From contig NZ_CP019062.1 of NCBI RefSeq assembly GCF_002951615.1, forward strand, positions 372,001 to 436,000: a stretch of 64,000 nucleotides of DNA, in the 5' to 3' direction. This document shows positions 29,496 through 38,096 of the stretch, piece after piece (positions within the stretch are counted from its first letter, which is position 1; every line of letters starts with the position of its first letter). This DNA comes from Rahnella sikkimica. Lineage in GTDB: Bacteria; Pseudomonadota; Gammaproteobacteria; Enterobacterales; Enterobacteriaceae. The notes beneath the pieces are model-generated. The model was given only the letters and a program-made list of their open reading frames with translations, made no database searches and was not told the DNA's origin. Both the position numbers and the translations under genes were made by a program.

Positions 29496-29601
29496 GCTCC
29501 CTCCCCTGCGAAGGGGAGGGTTGGGGTGGGGTATTAATGGCGACTCAGGCGTTGCCAGCCAAACCCACTCCCAGCTTTCCCCTCGTGAGAGAGGAAGGAG
29601 C
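29496..29601. repeat. 106-bp palindromic intergenic repeat, copy A
   Basis: It runs from GCTCC to GGAGC. Each end is itself a hairpin (CCCTCCCCT, GCG, AAGGGGAGGG at the left). It has the same length and end structure as copy B (34808-34913) and resembles copy C (47713 to 49269, split by an IS). It lies between the adhesin and its outer-membrane exporter gene. Confidence 0.85.
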
Positions 29602-29639
29602 AAGCCGAAACCTATCGGCGTAATTAAGTGGTGTCGGTA

Positions 29640-31016
29640 ATGAAAAATAAGAAAGTGATACGGCCAGTGGCCGTCATCTTGGGCACCTTGTGCCTGACCG
29701 GGTTAACAGGGATTTTCAGTGTTGTGGCGGCGGTTAAACAGCCGGAATTTAACTGGCAGGCGGCACCGACGGAAGAGATGCGTGCCAGTCTGACATTACG
29801 GGATGCCATCTTGCGGGCGTTTGCGCGAAATCCACAGATCGCGGAAGCGGCGGCGCAAATCCGCGTGGGCGGCGGGAATCTGGATGCGGCGAAAAGTGCG
29901 TGGTATCCGCAGGTTTCATTACAGGGCGCGGGGGGGAAATCCCGTCAGACGTATGCCTCGGGAGACCAGAGCAGTAGCGGTTCGGCGGGCATTCAGCTCA
30001 GCCAGTTGCTGTGGGATTTCGGGAAAACCAACGGCAGTATCGGCGAGCAGGAGTATCTTTCGGACTCTTACCGTTTTTCACTTTACAGCACGATGACCGA
30101 CGTAGCGCTGAGCACCATGCAGGCCTACCTGTCAGTCAAACGTTTTCAGGCGCTGGTTCTGGCGTCGCAGGACAATATTGAATCGCTGACCCGCGTCAGG
30201 GATACCGCCAGACTGCGCGCCGACGCCGGGCTGAGTTCTCAGTCTGACGTCTTGCAGGCGGAAACCCGCATCGCCGGGATGCGGGCGACAGTCGAACAAT
30301 ACCGCGCGCAGGCGCGTTCCTCACAGGCACAACTGACGGTGCTGACCGGCGTGGTTTCCAACGACCTGCCGGATCTGCCTGAAAACCTGCTCAATCAGAA
30401 AGTCACCCTCGACAAAATCCCTTACGAAAACAGTACGCTGGTGCGCGCGGCACAGGCCAAGCAACAGGCGGCGATCGAACAGGTCAATCAGGCCGAAGCC
30501 CAGCACTGGCCAACGGTGAGAGTTCAGGCGGGGCGCACGCGTTATGACAATAACGGCGGCAGCGGTTCGTACTGGGACGATCAGCTCCAGCTGGCGGTCG
30601 ATGCGCCGGTGTATCAGGGCGGCGCGGTCAGCGCCAAAGTGCGTGCGGCGGAAGGGCAGCGTCAGGCGGCACAGGCGGATGTGGAAAAAGCCAAACTGGA
30701 TATCAACCAGAAAGCTTCAACCGCTTATGCCGACATGATCGGCGGACAGCAGCGGCAGGTCGCGGGCGAGGAACAGTATTCCAGCGCCACGCATACCCGC
30801 AGCGTGTATCAGGACGAATACAAACTCAGCAAGCGCAGCCTGAATGATTTACTCAGCGTCGAGCAGGACGTTTTTCAGGCCGACACCATGCGTATCAGCG
30901 CGCTGTATGACGGCTGGGACGCCACGGTGCGTTACGCCGCTGCCGTCGACAACCTGGTCGACATGCTGGGCATCGACCGTCAGAAACAAACCGGTGACAC
31001 CATCCCCAATCTGTAG
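29640..31016 (+). CDS. TolC-family outer membrane channel of the adhesin exporter
   Basis: The product (458 aa) is the outer-membrane exit duct of a type I secretion system, in the LapE/BapB group. From the ATG at 29640 it has a basic start and a hydrophobic signal segment (MKNKKVIRPVAVILGTLCLT), then SLTLRDAILRAFARNPQIAE and two related coiled halves, as in TolC. Conserved stretches include YPQVSLQGAGGKSRQ and LDINQKASTAYADMIGG. In-frame GTG codons at 29628 and 29631 are possible starts, but the ATG places the signal peptide best. It follows the adhesin by 165 bp, with repeat copy A between them. Confidence 0.9.
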   Translation: MKNKKVIRPVAVILGTLCLTGLTGIFSVVAAVKQPEFNWQAAPTEEMRASLTLRDAILRAFARNPQIAEAAAQIRVGGGNLDAAKSAWYPQVSLQGAGGKSRQTYASGDQSSSGSAGIQLSQLLWDFGKTNGSIGEQEYLSDSYRFSLYSTMTDVALSTMQAYLSVKRFQALVLASQDNIESLTRVRDTARLRADAGLSSQSDVLQAETRIAGMRATVEQYRAQARSSQAQLTVLTGVVSNDLPDLPENLLNQKVTLDKIPYENSTLVRAAQAKQQAAIEQVNQAEAQHWPTVRVQAGRTRYDNNGGSGSYWDDQLQLAVDAPVYQGGAVSAKVRAAEGQRQAAQADVEKAKLDINQKASTAYADMIGGQQRQVAGEEQYSSATHTRSVYQDEYKLSKRSLNDLLSVEQDVFQADTMRISALYDGWDATVRYAAAVDNLVDMLGIDRQKQTGDTIPNL

Positions 31017-31062
31017 AACGAAAAAGGTCAGAACGGAAAAGGGCAGAACGGGAAATCGCCAG
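31017..31062 (+). repeat. Three imperfect 15-bp tandem repeats
   Basis: AACGAAAAAGGTCAG, AACGGAAAAGGGCAG and AACGGGAAATCGCCAG follow the TolC-like gene directly. No function is evident. They lie in the 69-bp gap before the ABC transporter gene. Confidence 0.7.
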
Positions 31063-31085
31063 AAGCATTCGATAACGAGGTTGAA

Positions 31086-33263
31086 ATGAGCAATGAAGCA
31101 GCAACACCTTTGTCGATCGACGTCTGGATAAGCGCCCTGGGGCGCGTGGCCGAAACATTCGGTAAGCCAGCCGATCCGTTATTTCTTCGCCAGCAAATGC
31201 GCTGGTTTGAGCATCAGCCGTTACGCCGTCAGCTTGACCGCCTCAGCGGCCTGATGGGATTGCAAATCGGTATGGTCAGCTGGAATCAGGTGCGCTGGCG
31301 GCAGGAAGTGTTGCCTGCGGTTATTACCCTGGAGCAGGGCGGCATCGCGGTGCTCGAGCAGTTGCATGACGACGGCAACGTCGATTACTGGCTGAGCGAC
31401 GGCGGAGATTTGCTGCGCTCGGCGGAACTGGTGGTCTTGCTGGAGCAAAGCACCGGCCCGGTCTTTCTGGTCGGCGTGGCACCACGCGGGCGTGACGAGC
31501 GCATCGACCAGTTTGTGCAGCCGCATCAGAAACACTGGTTCTGGGAAAACTTCCGGGGTTCCGGGCGCAAAATCGCGGAGATCTCGCTGGCCTCTGTTTT
31601 GGGTAACGTGCTGGCGCTGGCCGGGATCTTATTCTCCATGCAGGTATACGACCGCGTGATCCCGGCGCAATCTTTCCCGACGCTGTGGGTGTTGTTCTTC
31701 GGCGTGGTGCTGGCGGCGGGGATGGAATACGTCATCCGCCTGATGCGCACGCTGGTCTCCGATCTCATGGGCAAAAAGATTGACCTCAAGGTTTCATCGC
31801 TGTTTTTCGTGCGGGCGATGAGCATCAAAAATGACGACCGGCCAAAATCCACCGGTTCCTTTATTTCCCAACTGCGTGAAATCGATCAGGTGCGCGAACT
31901 GCTGACGTCAACCACCGTCAGCGCTGCCGCCGACATGCCGTTTGTCCTGCTGTTTCTCGGCATCATGTTCTTCATCGGCGGCCCGCTTGTGATTATTCCC
32001 CTTCTTGCCATTCCGCTGATTGTTATCCCCGGCATTCTGATCCAGTGGCCGATGGCAAAACTGGCGAAAGAAGGGATGCGCGAAAGTGCGCTGCGTAACG
32101 CCGTGCTGGTGGAAACCATCGAAGGCATTGAGGACATCAAAGCGTTGCAGGCGGAGGCGTATTTTCAGCGGCAGTGGGAGCAGACTCATGAAGTCAGCGC
32201 CGCCGTGGGCATGAAGCAACGCTTGTGGGGCGCGCGCCTGACCGGCTGGGCCTCGACGGTTCAGCAGCTAACCTACGGCGGAATGCTGGTGTTCGGGGTC
32301 TATCTGGTGCTGAGCGGCGATATCACTACCGGGACGCTGGTCGCCAGCAGCATGCTTTCCTCGCGCACCATCGCGCCGTTAATGCAGCTGACGATGGTCT
32401 TTTCCCGCTGGCAACATGCGAAAAGCGCCATGCGCGGGCTGGATGAACTGCTGAAAAAACCGGTCGACCGGCCTGCCGGTGCGGAACTGTCGCATTGCCC
32501 GACGCTGAGCGGTCATTTCAACGTGCGCAATCTGCAATACACCTACGACAAAGAGAATTCGCCGAACGTGCTCGGCATTGGTCAGCTGGAAATCAAACCC
32601 GGCGAGCGGGTGGCGATTTTGGGCAAGGTCGGGGCGGGTAAATCGACGCTGCTGAAATTGCTGTCCGGCCAGGCCAGCCCGTCGCAGGGCAAAATCCTGA
32701 TTGATGGTGTCGACATGACCAAAGTCGAACCGGCCGATATCCGCCGTCAGATTGGTTATCTGTCGCAGGATTCGCGGCTGTTCTTCGGCACATTGCGCCA
32801 GAACCTGATGCTCGGTTATCCCCATGCCACCGATCAGGAAATGTTACAGGCGCTGCGCATCAGCGGCGCGTTGTCGATGGTGCAGGCCGACGCCTCCAGC
32901 CTCGACAAAATCATCAACGAAGGCGGGCGCGGATTGTCCGGCGGTCAGCGTCAGATGGTGATGCTCAGCCGCATGATTTTGCGCAATCCGCAGGTGGTGT
33001 TGCTCGATGAACCGACCGCGTCGATGGATGAACAGCTTGAGGATTACGTGATCCGCCAGCTTCACGCGTGGCTGGTTGGCCGCACGCTGATTGTGGTCAC
33101 GCACCGTCCGGCGCTGCTCAAACTGGTCGACAGAGTTGTGGTGATGGATAACGGACGGGTGGTGGCCGACGGGCCACGGGATCACATTCTGGCAACTGCC
33201 GCCACCAACACACCGGCTCCGGCCGCGGCGGTGGTGGCTGAAACCAAACAGGGCGCAGCCTGA
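31086..33263 (+). CDS. Type I secretion ABC transporter (LapB-like)
   Basis: This 725-aa inner-membrane exporter uses ATP to drive adhesin secretion. An N-terminal domain (about 1-150) resembles a C39 peptidase-like domain that lacks the catalytic Cys motif, as in LapB and HlyB, which bind substrate without cutting it. About six helices follow (about 165-430), then the ATPase domain with Walker A GKVGAGKST at about 511, signature LSGGQRQMV at about 616, Walker B VVLLDEP at about 636 and the switch His in VVTHRPA. The ribosome binding site ACGAGG precedes ATG 31086. It is followed 17 bp later by the HlyD-like gene, so the two form one operon. Confidence 0.93.
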   Translation: MSNEAATPLSIDVWISALGRVAETFGKPADPLFLRQQMRWFEHQPLRRQLDRLSGLMGLQIGMVSWNQVRWRQEVLPAVITLEQGGIAVLEQLHDDGNVDYWLSDGGDLLRSAELVVLLEQSTGPVFLVGVAPRGRDERIDQFVQPHQKHWFWENFRGSGRKIAEISLASVLGNVLALAGILFSMQVYDRVIPAQSFPTLWVLFFGVVLAAGMEYVIRLMRTLVSDLMGKKIDLKVSSLFFVRAMSIKNDDRPKSTGSFISQLREIDQVRELLTSTTVSAAADMPFVLLFLGIMFFIGGPLVIIPLLAIPLIVIPGILIQWPMAKLAKEGMRESALRNAVLVETIEGIEDIKALQAEAYFQRQWEQTHEVSAAVGMKQRLWGARLTGWASTVQQLTYGGMLVFGVYLVLSGDITTGTLVASSMLSSRTIAPLMQLTMVFSRWQHAKSAMRGLDELLKKPVDRPAGAELSHCPTLSGHFNVRNLQYTYDKENSPNVLGIGQLEIKPGERVAILGKVGAGKSTLLKLLSGQASPSQGKILIDGVDMTKVEPADIRRQIGYLSQDSRLFFGTLRQNLMLGYPHATDQEMLQALRISGALSMVQADASSLDKIINEGGRGLSGGQRQMVMLSRMILRNPQVVLLDEPTASMDEQLEDYVIRQLHAWLVGRTLIVVTHRPALLKLVDRVVVMDNGRVVADGPRDHILATAATNTPAPAAAVVAETKQGAA

Positions 33264-33280
33264 GCTGCTAAGGGTCCCGC

Positions 33281-34450
33281 ATGGCACACGTAACATTGAA
33301 TGATGAGTTCGAAGCCGAAAGCCGGAAAGTGTCGTGGATTATCTGGGTGACGCTCGGCAGCCTGCTGGTCTTCTTCGTCTGGGCGCGTTTCGCCGTGCTG
33401 GATGAAGTGACGGTCGGCACCGGCAAAGTGACGCCGTCGAGCAAAGCGCAGCAGATTGATTCGCTGGACGGCGGCGTGATTTTAAAACTGATGGTGCAGG
33501 AAGGTTCGGTGGTCAGCCGCGGCCAGCTTCTGGCGCAGCTTGACCCGACCCGTTCGCAATCCAACTACGGTGAAGCGGCGTCACGCGTCAGAACCCTTCG
33601 TGCGTCTTCTGAACGTCTGAGCGCGGAACTGACCGGCGCGCCGCTGAAGTTCAGCCCGGAAACCATGAAATCCCCGGAACTGGTGGCGCGTGAACGTCAG
33701 CTCTATTTATCGCGTAAACAGAACCGTGACGAGACGGTCACCAACCTGAATCAGTCACTCAAACTGGTCAACGACGAAATCAACATGACCCAGCCGCTGG
33801 TGGCTAAGGGTGCGGCGGGGCAGGTGGAGGTTATCCGCCTGAAACGTCAGGCCAGCGAACTGCGCGGCAAAATCGACGATGCGACCAACCAGTATGCGGT
33901 GCGTGCGCGTGAGGAGCAGGTGAAAAACAACGCCGATCTGGATGCAGAGTTGCAGGTCATGGCGGGTAAAGAGGATCAGGTGACGCGTTCCGAGCTGTAT
34001 TCACCGGTCCACGGCATCGTAAAAGACATTCAGGTTTCCACCGTCGGCGGTGTACTTCAGCCGGGCGGCAAACTGATGGAAATCGTCCCGATTGAAGACC
34101 AGTTGCTGATTGAAACGCGCATCAACCCGCGTGACATCGCCTACATCCGGCCAGGATTGCCGGCCACGGTCAAAATCTCGGCCTATGACTCGTCGATTTA
34201 TGGCGATCTCGAAGGCAAAGTCGAAGGCGTTTCGCCGGACACCTTGCAGGATGAAGTGAAGCGCGACCAGTATTACTACCGGGTTTACGTCCGGACCGAC
34301 AAAGCGTTCCTGACCAATAAGGCCGGACGCCAGTTCCCGATCGTTCCCGGCATGGTAGCGAACGTCGATATCAAGACAGGGCAGAAAAGCGTGCTGGATT
34401 ATCTGATTAAGCCACTGAATAAAGTGAAGGAGTCGTTGAGGGAGCGGTAA
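33281..34450 (+). CDS. HlyD-family periplasmic adaptor (LapC-like)
   Basis: The 389-aa product is the membrane fusion protein that joins the ABC transporter to the TolC-like channel. A single N-terminal membrane helix (WIIWVTLGSLLVFFVWA, about 19-36) is followed by a lipoyl-type half (GTGKVTPSSKAQQIDSLDGG), a coiled-coil hairpin (about 95-225) and the matching C-terminal barrel (RSELYSPVHGIVKDIQVST; PGMVANVDIKTGQKSVLDYL). The ending VLDYLIKPLNKVKESLRER is typical of this family. It is the last gene of the adhesin-export cluster. No cyclic-di-GMP release module (LapD/LapG) is present nearby. Confidence 0.93.
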   Translation: MAHVTLNDEFEAESRKVSWIIWVTLGSLLVFFVWARFAVLDEVTVGTGKVTPSSKAQQIDSLDGGVILKLMVQEGSVVSRGQLLAQLDPTRSQSNYGEAASRVRTLRASSERLSAELTGAPLKFSPETMKSPELVARERQLYLSRKQNRDETVTNLNQSLKLVNDEINMTQPLVAKGAAGQVEVIRLKRQASELRGKIDDATNQYAVRAREEQVKNNADLDAELQVMAGKEDQVTRSELYSPVHGIVKDIQVSTVGGVLQPGGKLMEIVPIEDQLLIETRINPRDIAYIRPGLPATVKISAYDSSIYGDLEGKVEGVSPDTLQDEVKRDQYYYRVYVRTDKAFLTNKAGRQFPIVPGMVANVDIKTGQKSVLDYLIKPLNKVKESLRER

Positions 34451-34610
34451 GTTAACAGGTAAGTCGCCTGTTATTACGGCTTTTAAAAGCCTGAAATTTC
34501 AGGTTAAAGCATTGGGGTGCTATCCAGACTGGCAAACCTTGGGCTCGCCGCCCAAACTGGCCCAAAGGGCGCGTTAACGCGCGCGCCCTCTGGACCCCGC
34601 GCTTTTTAAC

Positions 34611-34762
34611 TGCGCGCTGCCGCTCGCTGGCTATGTTCCAGAAACTCCGGCTATTGCCGCAAACGCCGCCGCTGCGCGGTACTTTCGCTTCGGGTTCGAA
34701 CCTGCTCGGAAAAGACTCTCGCTGTTTCTCACCACTCGCTCAACTTCGTTTTGAAAGCGGCC
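34611..34762 (+). repeat. Left arm of a large imperfect inverted repeat
   Basis: It begins with 31 bases (34611-34641) that are the exact reverse complement of 35070-35100, continues with CTATTGCCGCAAA and CCGCCGCTGCGCGGT blocks, and ends with TTTTGAAAGCGGC. All these blocks recur in the same order in the right arm. Confidence 0.8.
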
Positions 34763-34807
34763 AATGGCTATGTAATTCGGATGATTGATGTAGGCTGATT
34801 TTGATTT

Positions 34808-34913
34808 GCTCCTTCCCCTCTCACGAGGGGAAGGCTGGGATGGGGTGTTGGTTTTAGCGGCTCAATGGCCTGCTAAACCCCCTCCCAGCCTCCCCCTTCG
34901 CAGGGGGAGGAGC
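34808..34913. repeat. 106-bp palindromic intergenic repeat, copy B
   Basis: It runs from GCTCC to GGAGC with hairpins at both ends (CTTCCCCTCTCACGAGGGGAAG at left, then CCCCCTTCGCAGGGGG at right). It is the same size as copy A and sits at the centre of the larger inverted repeat. Confidence 0.85.
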
Positions 34914-34942
34914 AAAACAACCATTTGTTATATTTGAAAAAG

Positions 34943-35100
34943 CTCCCAGCCGCTTTCAAAAATCACGCCGTAGCGAGAGGTGGAAAACCGCGTATTTTTT
35001 TCGCGCGGTTTGTAACCCGAGTGAAGGGAACCGCGCAGCGGCGGGATTTTGCGGCAATAACTGCGGCAACTGGAACATAGCCAGCGAGCGGCAGCGCGCA
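34943..35100 (-). repeat. Right arm of the large imperfect inverted repeat
   Basis: This is the reverse complement of the left arm with scattered mismatches and small indels. The exact 31-base match is at 35070-35100. The spacer between the arms is about 180 bp. Confidence 0.8.
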
Positions 35101-35175
35101 GAGAGGAAAAGCACTTTCCTCTCTGCTCGGTTTCGGCGCGAAAGGCCATGTGACAGCCCCACATGAAAAACCGAA

Positions 35176-35219
35176 ATTTGCACCTTTCTAAAAGGTATTT
35201 TGCACCTTTCCAAAAGGTG
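35176..35219. repeat. Two tandem short palindromes
   Basis: TTGCACCTTTCTAAAAGGT and TTGCACCTTTCCAAAAGGT are spaced about 20 bp apart. Each contains ACCTTT and AAAGGT arms around 2-3 bases. They could be a regulatory site or hairpins downstream of higA. Confidence 0.6.
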
Positions 35220-35246
35220 TCACATGCATCGGCCCATGCAAATCCT

Positions 35247-35660
35247 CTACCCGATGAACACACTTGTCGGAACATTAAACCGTACCGCAAGTGCGCGGAT
35301 ATGCTCCACGGTCAGCGAGCGTTTACCGCTCAGTATCTGACTGACCAGCGATTTACCGCCGATCTCTTCACGCAAATCACTTTGTTTCAGTCCGTAGTCT
35401 TTCATCAGCTGGCGCAAGGCTTCCACGCCGCGGGGCAGATTTTCCAGTGCGGTATTGAACGGCACAAAATCGGCATGAAGGCGCTCGTAACTTTCAATTT
35501 TTGCGCTCAGGAACTCGATAAGCGGGTTTTCATCATCGTGTTCAATCAGGTAATCAATCAGCTCGAGTGCACTTTTATAATCGGCCGTGCTGGTACTTCC
35601 GCCAAGCAACGGCACCGCTTTCATCAGCGCTTTGCTGGCTTCAATGGCTTCCGCGATCAT
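35247..35660 (-). CDS. higA: HigA-type antitoxin
   Basis: This 137-aa protein neutralises HigB and represses its own operon. It matches E. coli K-12 HigA (138 aa) in layout: YKSALELIDYLIEHDDENPL near the N-terminus and a C-terminal XRE-like helix-turn-helix (LRQLMKDYGLKQSDLREEIG, then LVSQILSGKRSLTVEHIRAL). The ATG overlaps the higB stop in ATGA (35657-35660), so translation is coupled and the toxin comes first, as is usual for hig operons. The probable operator is the palindrome at 36011-36041. Confidence 0.9.
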   Translation of the reverse strand: MIAEAIEASKALMKAVPLLGGSTSTADYKSALELIDYLIEHDDENPLIEFLSAKIESYERLHADFVPFNTALENLPRGVEALRQLMKDYGLKQSDLREEIGGKSLVSQILSGKRSLTVEHIRALAVRFNVPTSVFIG

Positions 35661-35968
35661 TGTGTGTAAGTCCTGTAGTGTTTGTTCAATTGATCGTAAA
35701 CCCCGTGTGTAACGATGTGTTTGATATACAACCGTTTGTTCACGAAATTGATATAGGCAATGAGGCGAAGGTTATTACCGCCGACGTTTATAACCCACCA
35801 TTTCGGCCTGTAGCGGAAGTTATCGAGACTGGGAAATACGGATTTCAAATGCTCTGGCGTGGGATAATCACTCTCTTTGAGCGCGCGATAAGTTGCCAGT
35901 AAAGCCGTTTTGTCGTTTGGATGCAGCCGTATAGCCTGGTCGAATGCTTCCTTTGCGATAACATGCAT
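35657..35968 (-). CDS. higB: HigB-type toxin (mRNA interferase)
   Basis: From the ATG at 35968 the 103-aa product (MHVIAKEAFDQAIRLHP) is the size of E. coli HigB (104 aa) and shares FPSLDNFRYRPKWWVINVGG and NNLRLIAYINF. HigB cleaves mRNA on the translating ribosome. The AGGAG ribosome binding site 4 bases before this ATG favours it over an upstream start that would add 10 residues. It is paired with higA through a 4-bp overlap and appears intact. Confidence 0.9.
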   Translation of the reverse strand: MHVIAKEAFDQAIRLHPNDKTALLATYRALKESDYPTPEHLKSVFPSLDNFRYRPKWWVINVGGNNLRLIAYINFVNKRLYIKHIVTHGVYDQLNKHYRTYTQ

Positions 35969-36010
35969 AGCGCTCCTGAGTTCACATCCTGTGAACAATA
36001 TAAGGGGTAA

Positions 36011-36041
36011 TATTGTGGTTTACAAGTTGTAAACCACAATA
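36011..36041. promoter_or_regulatory. Palindromic operator of higBA
   Basis: TATTGTGGTTTAC and GTAAACCACAATA are perfect 13-bp inverted arms separated by AAGTT. The site lies 43 bp upstream of higB in the promoter position expected for autorepression by HigA. The role is inferred. Confidence 0.75.
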
Positions 36042-36065
36042 ATCTTATTCAGGAGGAATAGCGCT

Positions 36066-38096
36066 TTAGCTGTTGTCAGATTGTGGGACGGGTTCCAAAG
36101 AATTTTCTGCAGGGTTTTCCTGCGGTTGACGGAATTCTGAAATAGGATCTTCCACTTCGGCTTTCCGTTTATCCTGCCATAAATTCATGCGTGCACGCAG
36201 TGAACCGTTAAGATCCTGATGCACCTGTCGGGCGGCTTCGGATTCGGGATTCAGCTCGAGAGCAAACTCAATAAACTTGCTGGCGGTGTAACGGTTTTTT
36301 TTCGTACCGGTGCCCGTCAGCCAGGCCATGCCCAGCGTGTAGGCGGCTTCGGCGCGATCGGGATGTGCGACGTTGTGCAAAATTTCTGGCAACCACTGGC
36401 CCGTGGCGAGACGTTTTTCCGCTTCTGTGCCGTTATCCAGCGCACAGCTGGCGCGGAAGTAGGCGGCGGAAAGATGTCCGGCGTCGGCAGCGCGCTGATA
36501 CCAGTGCATAGCTTGCTCGTAATCCGGCTCTGCGCCGAGGCCTTCGCGCAGGGCGTTGGCGCAGGTAAACATCGCCGGAACCAGCCCGGAACGCGCCGCG
36601 CTGAGTACGCAATCCATCGCGTTGCTGTCGTTGTGGAATTGCTCCGGAACATCCTGATGCCAGCCGTTGCGGTAGAAAAAGTACAGCTCGTAACAGTGAA
36701 TGGCGCTGCCGTGACGGGCCATTTCGGTCATCAGGAAATGGGCGGCCTCCAGATCATCGTTGATTGCCATGTCGTGCGCCAGCGTGACCAGATCTTTCAC
36801 CGGCTGTTCGTCAGCGGATTGCTGCATCAGCGACCAGGCATGTTCCATTAATCCGCTGCTCAGTTCCGGTCTGGCGGGCAATCCGTACAAACCATATTGC
36901 AACGCGGCGGCGGCAAAGCTGACCAGCACCGGATCGGTGGCCTGGCTCAGCGCACGGGTCAGTAGCTGCGTCAGAACCGGCAACCCTTCCTGATGACCGT
37001 TCGCCAGCACCGCTCGGGAAATAAAGAGCGCGGCAAAATGGCCGGGCATCGCCTGCGGGGAAACCGCGAAGAGATCCTGATATACCGCCAGCCCCGCCTG
37101 ATCGTCATCCTGCCAGTACGCCATGCAAATTCCGGCCAGATCCAGCAGGCGGATGCGGGTGGCGGGGGTCAGTGGTTGTGCAAGTAAACCGGCCAGCTGT
37201 TGCTGCAATTGCGCCGCGCGCGGGGATTCCCGGTCTGCGATTTCGCCGGATAAGGCATCGCACAGCGCATTGGCGCGAAACTGGTTGCGTTCATCGTCGC
37301 TGAATTCCGCACACAGCGGGCTGTCGATAATCAGCATCTGCTGCTCATCACTGCCGCCCCAGAATGCGGAATGGAATAAAAGGTAGGATTCCATCGTGCC
37401 GACGTCCGCGTGACGTACCGACATCGCCATGCGCAGCCAGTAACTGAGCGCATCTTCGTCCGTTTTGCGGGTTTGTTGCAGGGCAGCAGGTAAAGCCTGC
37501 GGCCAGTGCGTCGCGGGTTCAAAACCGAGCGCGTGAATGTGGGCGATGCCCGCCTGCCAGACTTCGCTGCCCTGAATCGAAAACTTTTCATGCAGCGGTT
37601 TGGGGATCTCACCGGCGAATAACGACTTGAGCCAGTACGGCTCACCGAAACCGCCACTCAGGTTCATCATATGGCGGAAGGCGTGCGTCGGGCGGGGATG
37701 CAGCTCAATGGCTTTCAGGAAGGCCAGCACGGCGTAATCGCAGCATAACTGAGCGCCGAGCCACTGGTGATCTTCGATGTCTTCTTCATTGGGTGCCTGG
37801 CGGATCATCCAGGCATTTTCGTGCCAGACCATGCCCAGCAAAACATGCGCGTGATAGCTCTGCGGACATTGTTGCGCCCAGTCGCTGAGAATCTCCAGCG
37901 GATTGAGCGTCTGAGACTCCGTCCCGCCAAACAGCGTGGACGGATGCATTAACAATCCGTAATCGCTGTAGCTTTCGCCCTGATTCTGCCAGCTACGCAT
38001 GTGTAACAACAGCCACTCGTCGAGTTTGAGAAAACGGCGGGTTGCCAGAAGCATTCTGGCTTTGGAAATGTTATCTGGCTGGTCCTGTTGTGGCAT
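36066..38096 (-). CDS. Large DUF4034/Sel1-repeat-like protein of unknown function
   Basis: From the ATG at 38096 (MPQQDQPDNISKARMLLATR) the product is 676 aa, and a good CAGGGAA ribosome binding site precedes that ATG. An upstream GTG-type start would add 48 residues unlike the family. The N-terminal half (RFLKLDEWLLLHMRSWQNQG) resembles DUF4034 proteins. The C-terminal part has a Sel1/TPR-like unit (DYEQAMHWYQRAADAGHLSA) and another helical pair (AAYTLGMAWLTGTGTKKNRY). There is no signal peptide or membrane helix, so it is probably a cytoplasmic helical-repeat scaffold. Its tail is Pro/Glu/Ser-rich. The function is not known to me and neighbours give no clear hint. Confidence 0.7.
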   Translation of the reverse strand: MPQQDQPDNISKARMLLATRRFLKLDEWLLLHMRSWQNQGESYSDYGLLMHPSTLFGGTESQTLNPLEILSDWAQQCPQSYHAHVLLGMVWHENAWMIRQAPNEEDIEDHQWLGAQLCCDYAVLAFLKAIELHPRPTHAFRHMMNLSGGFGEPYWLKSLFAGEIPKPLHEKFSIQGSEVWQAGIAHIHALGFEPATHWPQALPAALQQTRKTDEDALSYWLRMAMSVRHADVGTMESYLLFHSAFWGGSDEQQMLIIDSPLCAEFSDDERNQFRANALCDALSGEIADRESPRAAQLQQQLAGLLAQPLTPATRIRLLDLAGICMAYWQDDDQAGLAVYQDLFAVSPQAMPGHFAALFISRAVLANGHQEGLPVLTQLLTRALSQATDPVLVSFAAAALQYGLYGLPARPELSSGLMEHAWSLMQQSADEQPVKDLVTLAHDMAINDDLEAAHFLMTEMARHGSAIHCYELYFFYRNGWHQDVPEQFHNDSNAMDCVLSAARSGLVPAMFTCANALREGLGAEPDYEQAMHWYQRAADAGHLSAAYFRASCALDNGTEAEKRLATGQWLPEILHNVAHPDRAEAAYTLGMAWLTGTGTKKNRYTASKFIEFALELNPESEAARQVHQDLNGSLRARMNLWQDKRKAEVEDPISEFRQPQENPAENSLEPVPQSDNS

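Larger units (their letters stand above)
34451..35246. other. 796-bp gap filled by nested inverted repeats
   Basis: No real gene is seen between the adaptor gene and higA. Large inverted-repeat arms (34611-34762 and 34943-35100) surround palindromic repeat copy B. Two tandem palindromes follow at 35176-35219. A minus-strand frame of up to 120 codons runs through the right arm and its relics also appear in the left arm, so it is treated as part of the repeat and not as a gene. Confidence 0.6.

Noticed and set aside
34928-35290. 120-codon minus-strand frame
   Set aside because: It lies inside the inverted repeat, overlaps higA, and relics of the same pattern occur in the other arm. Treated as repeat sequence.
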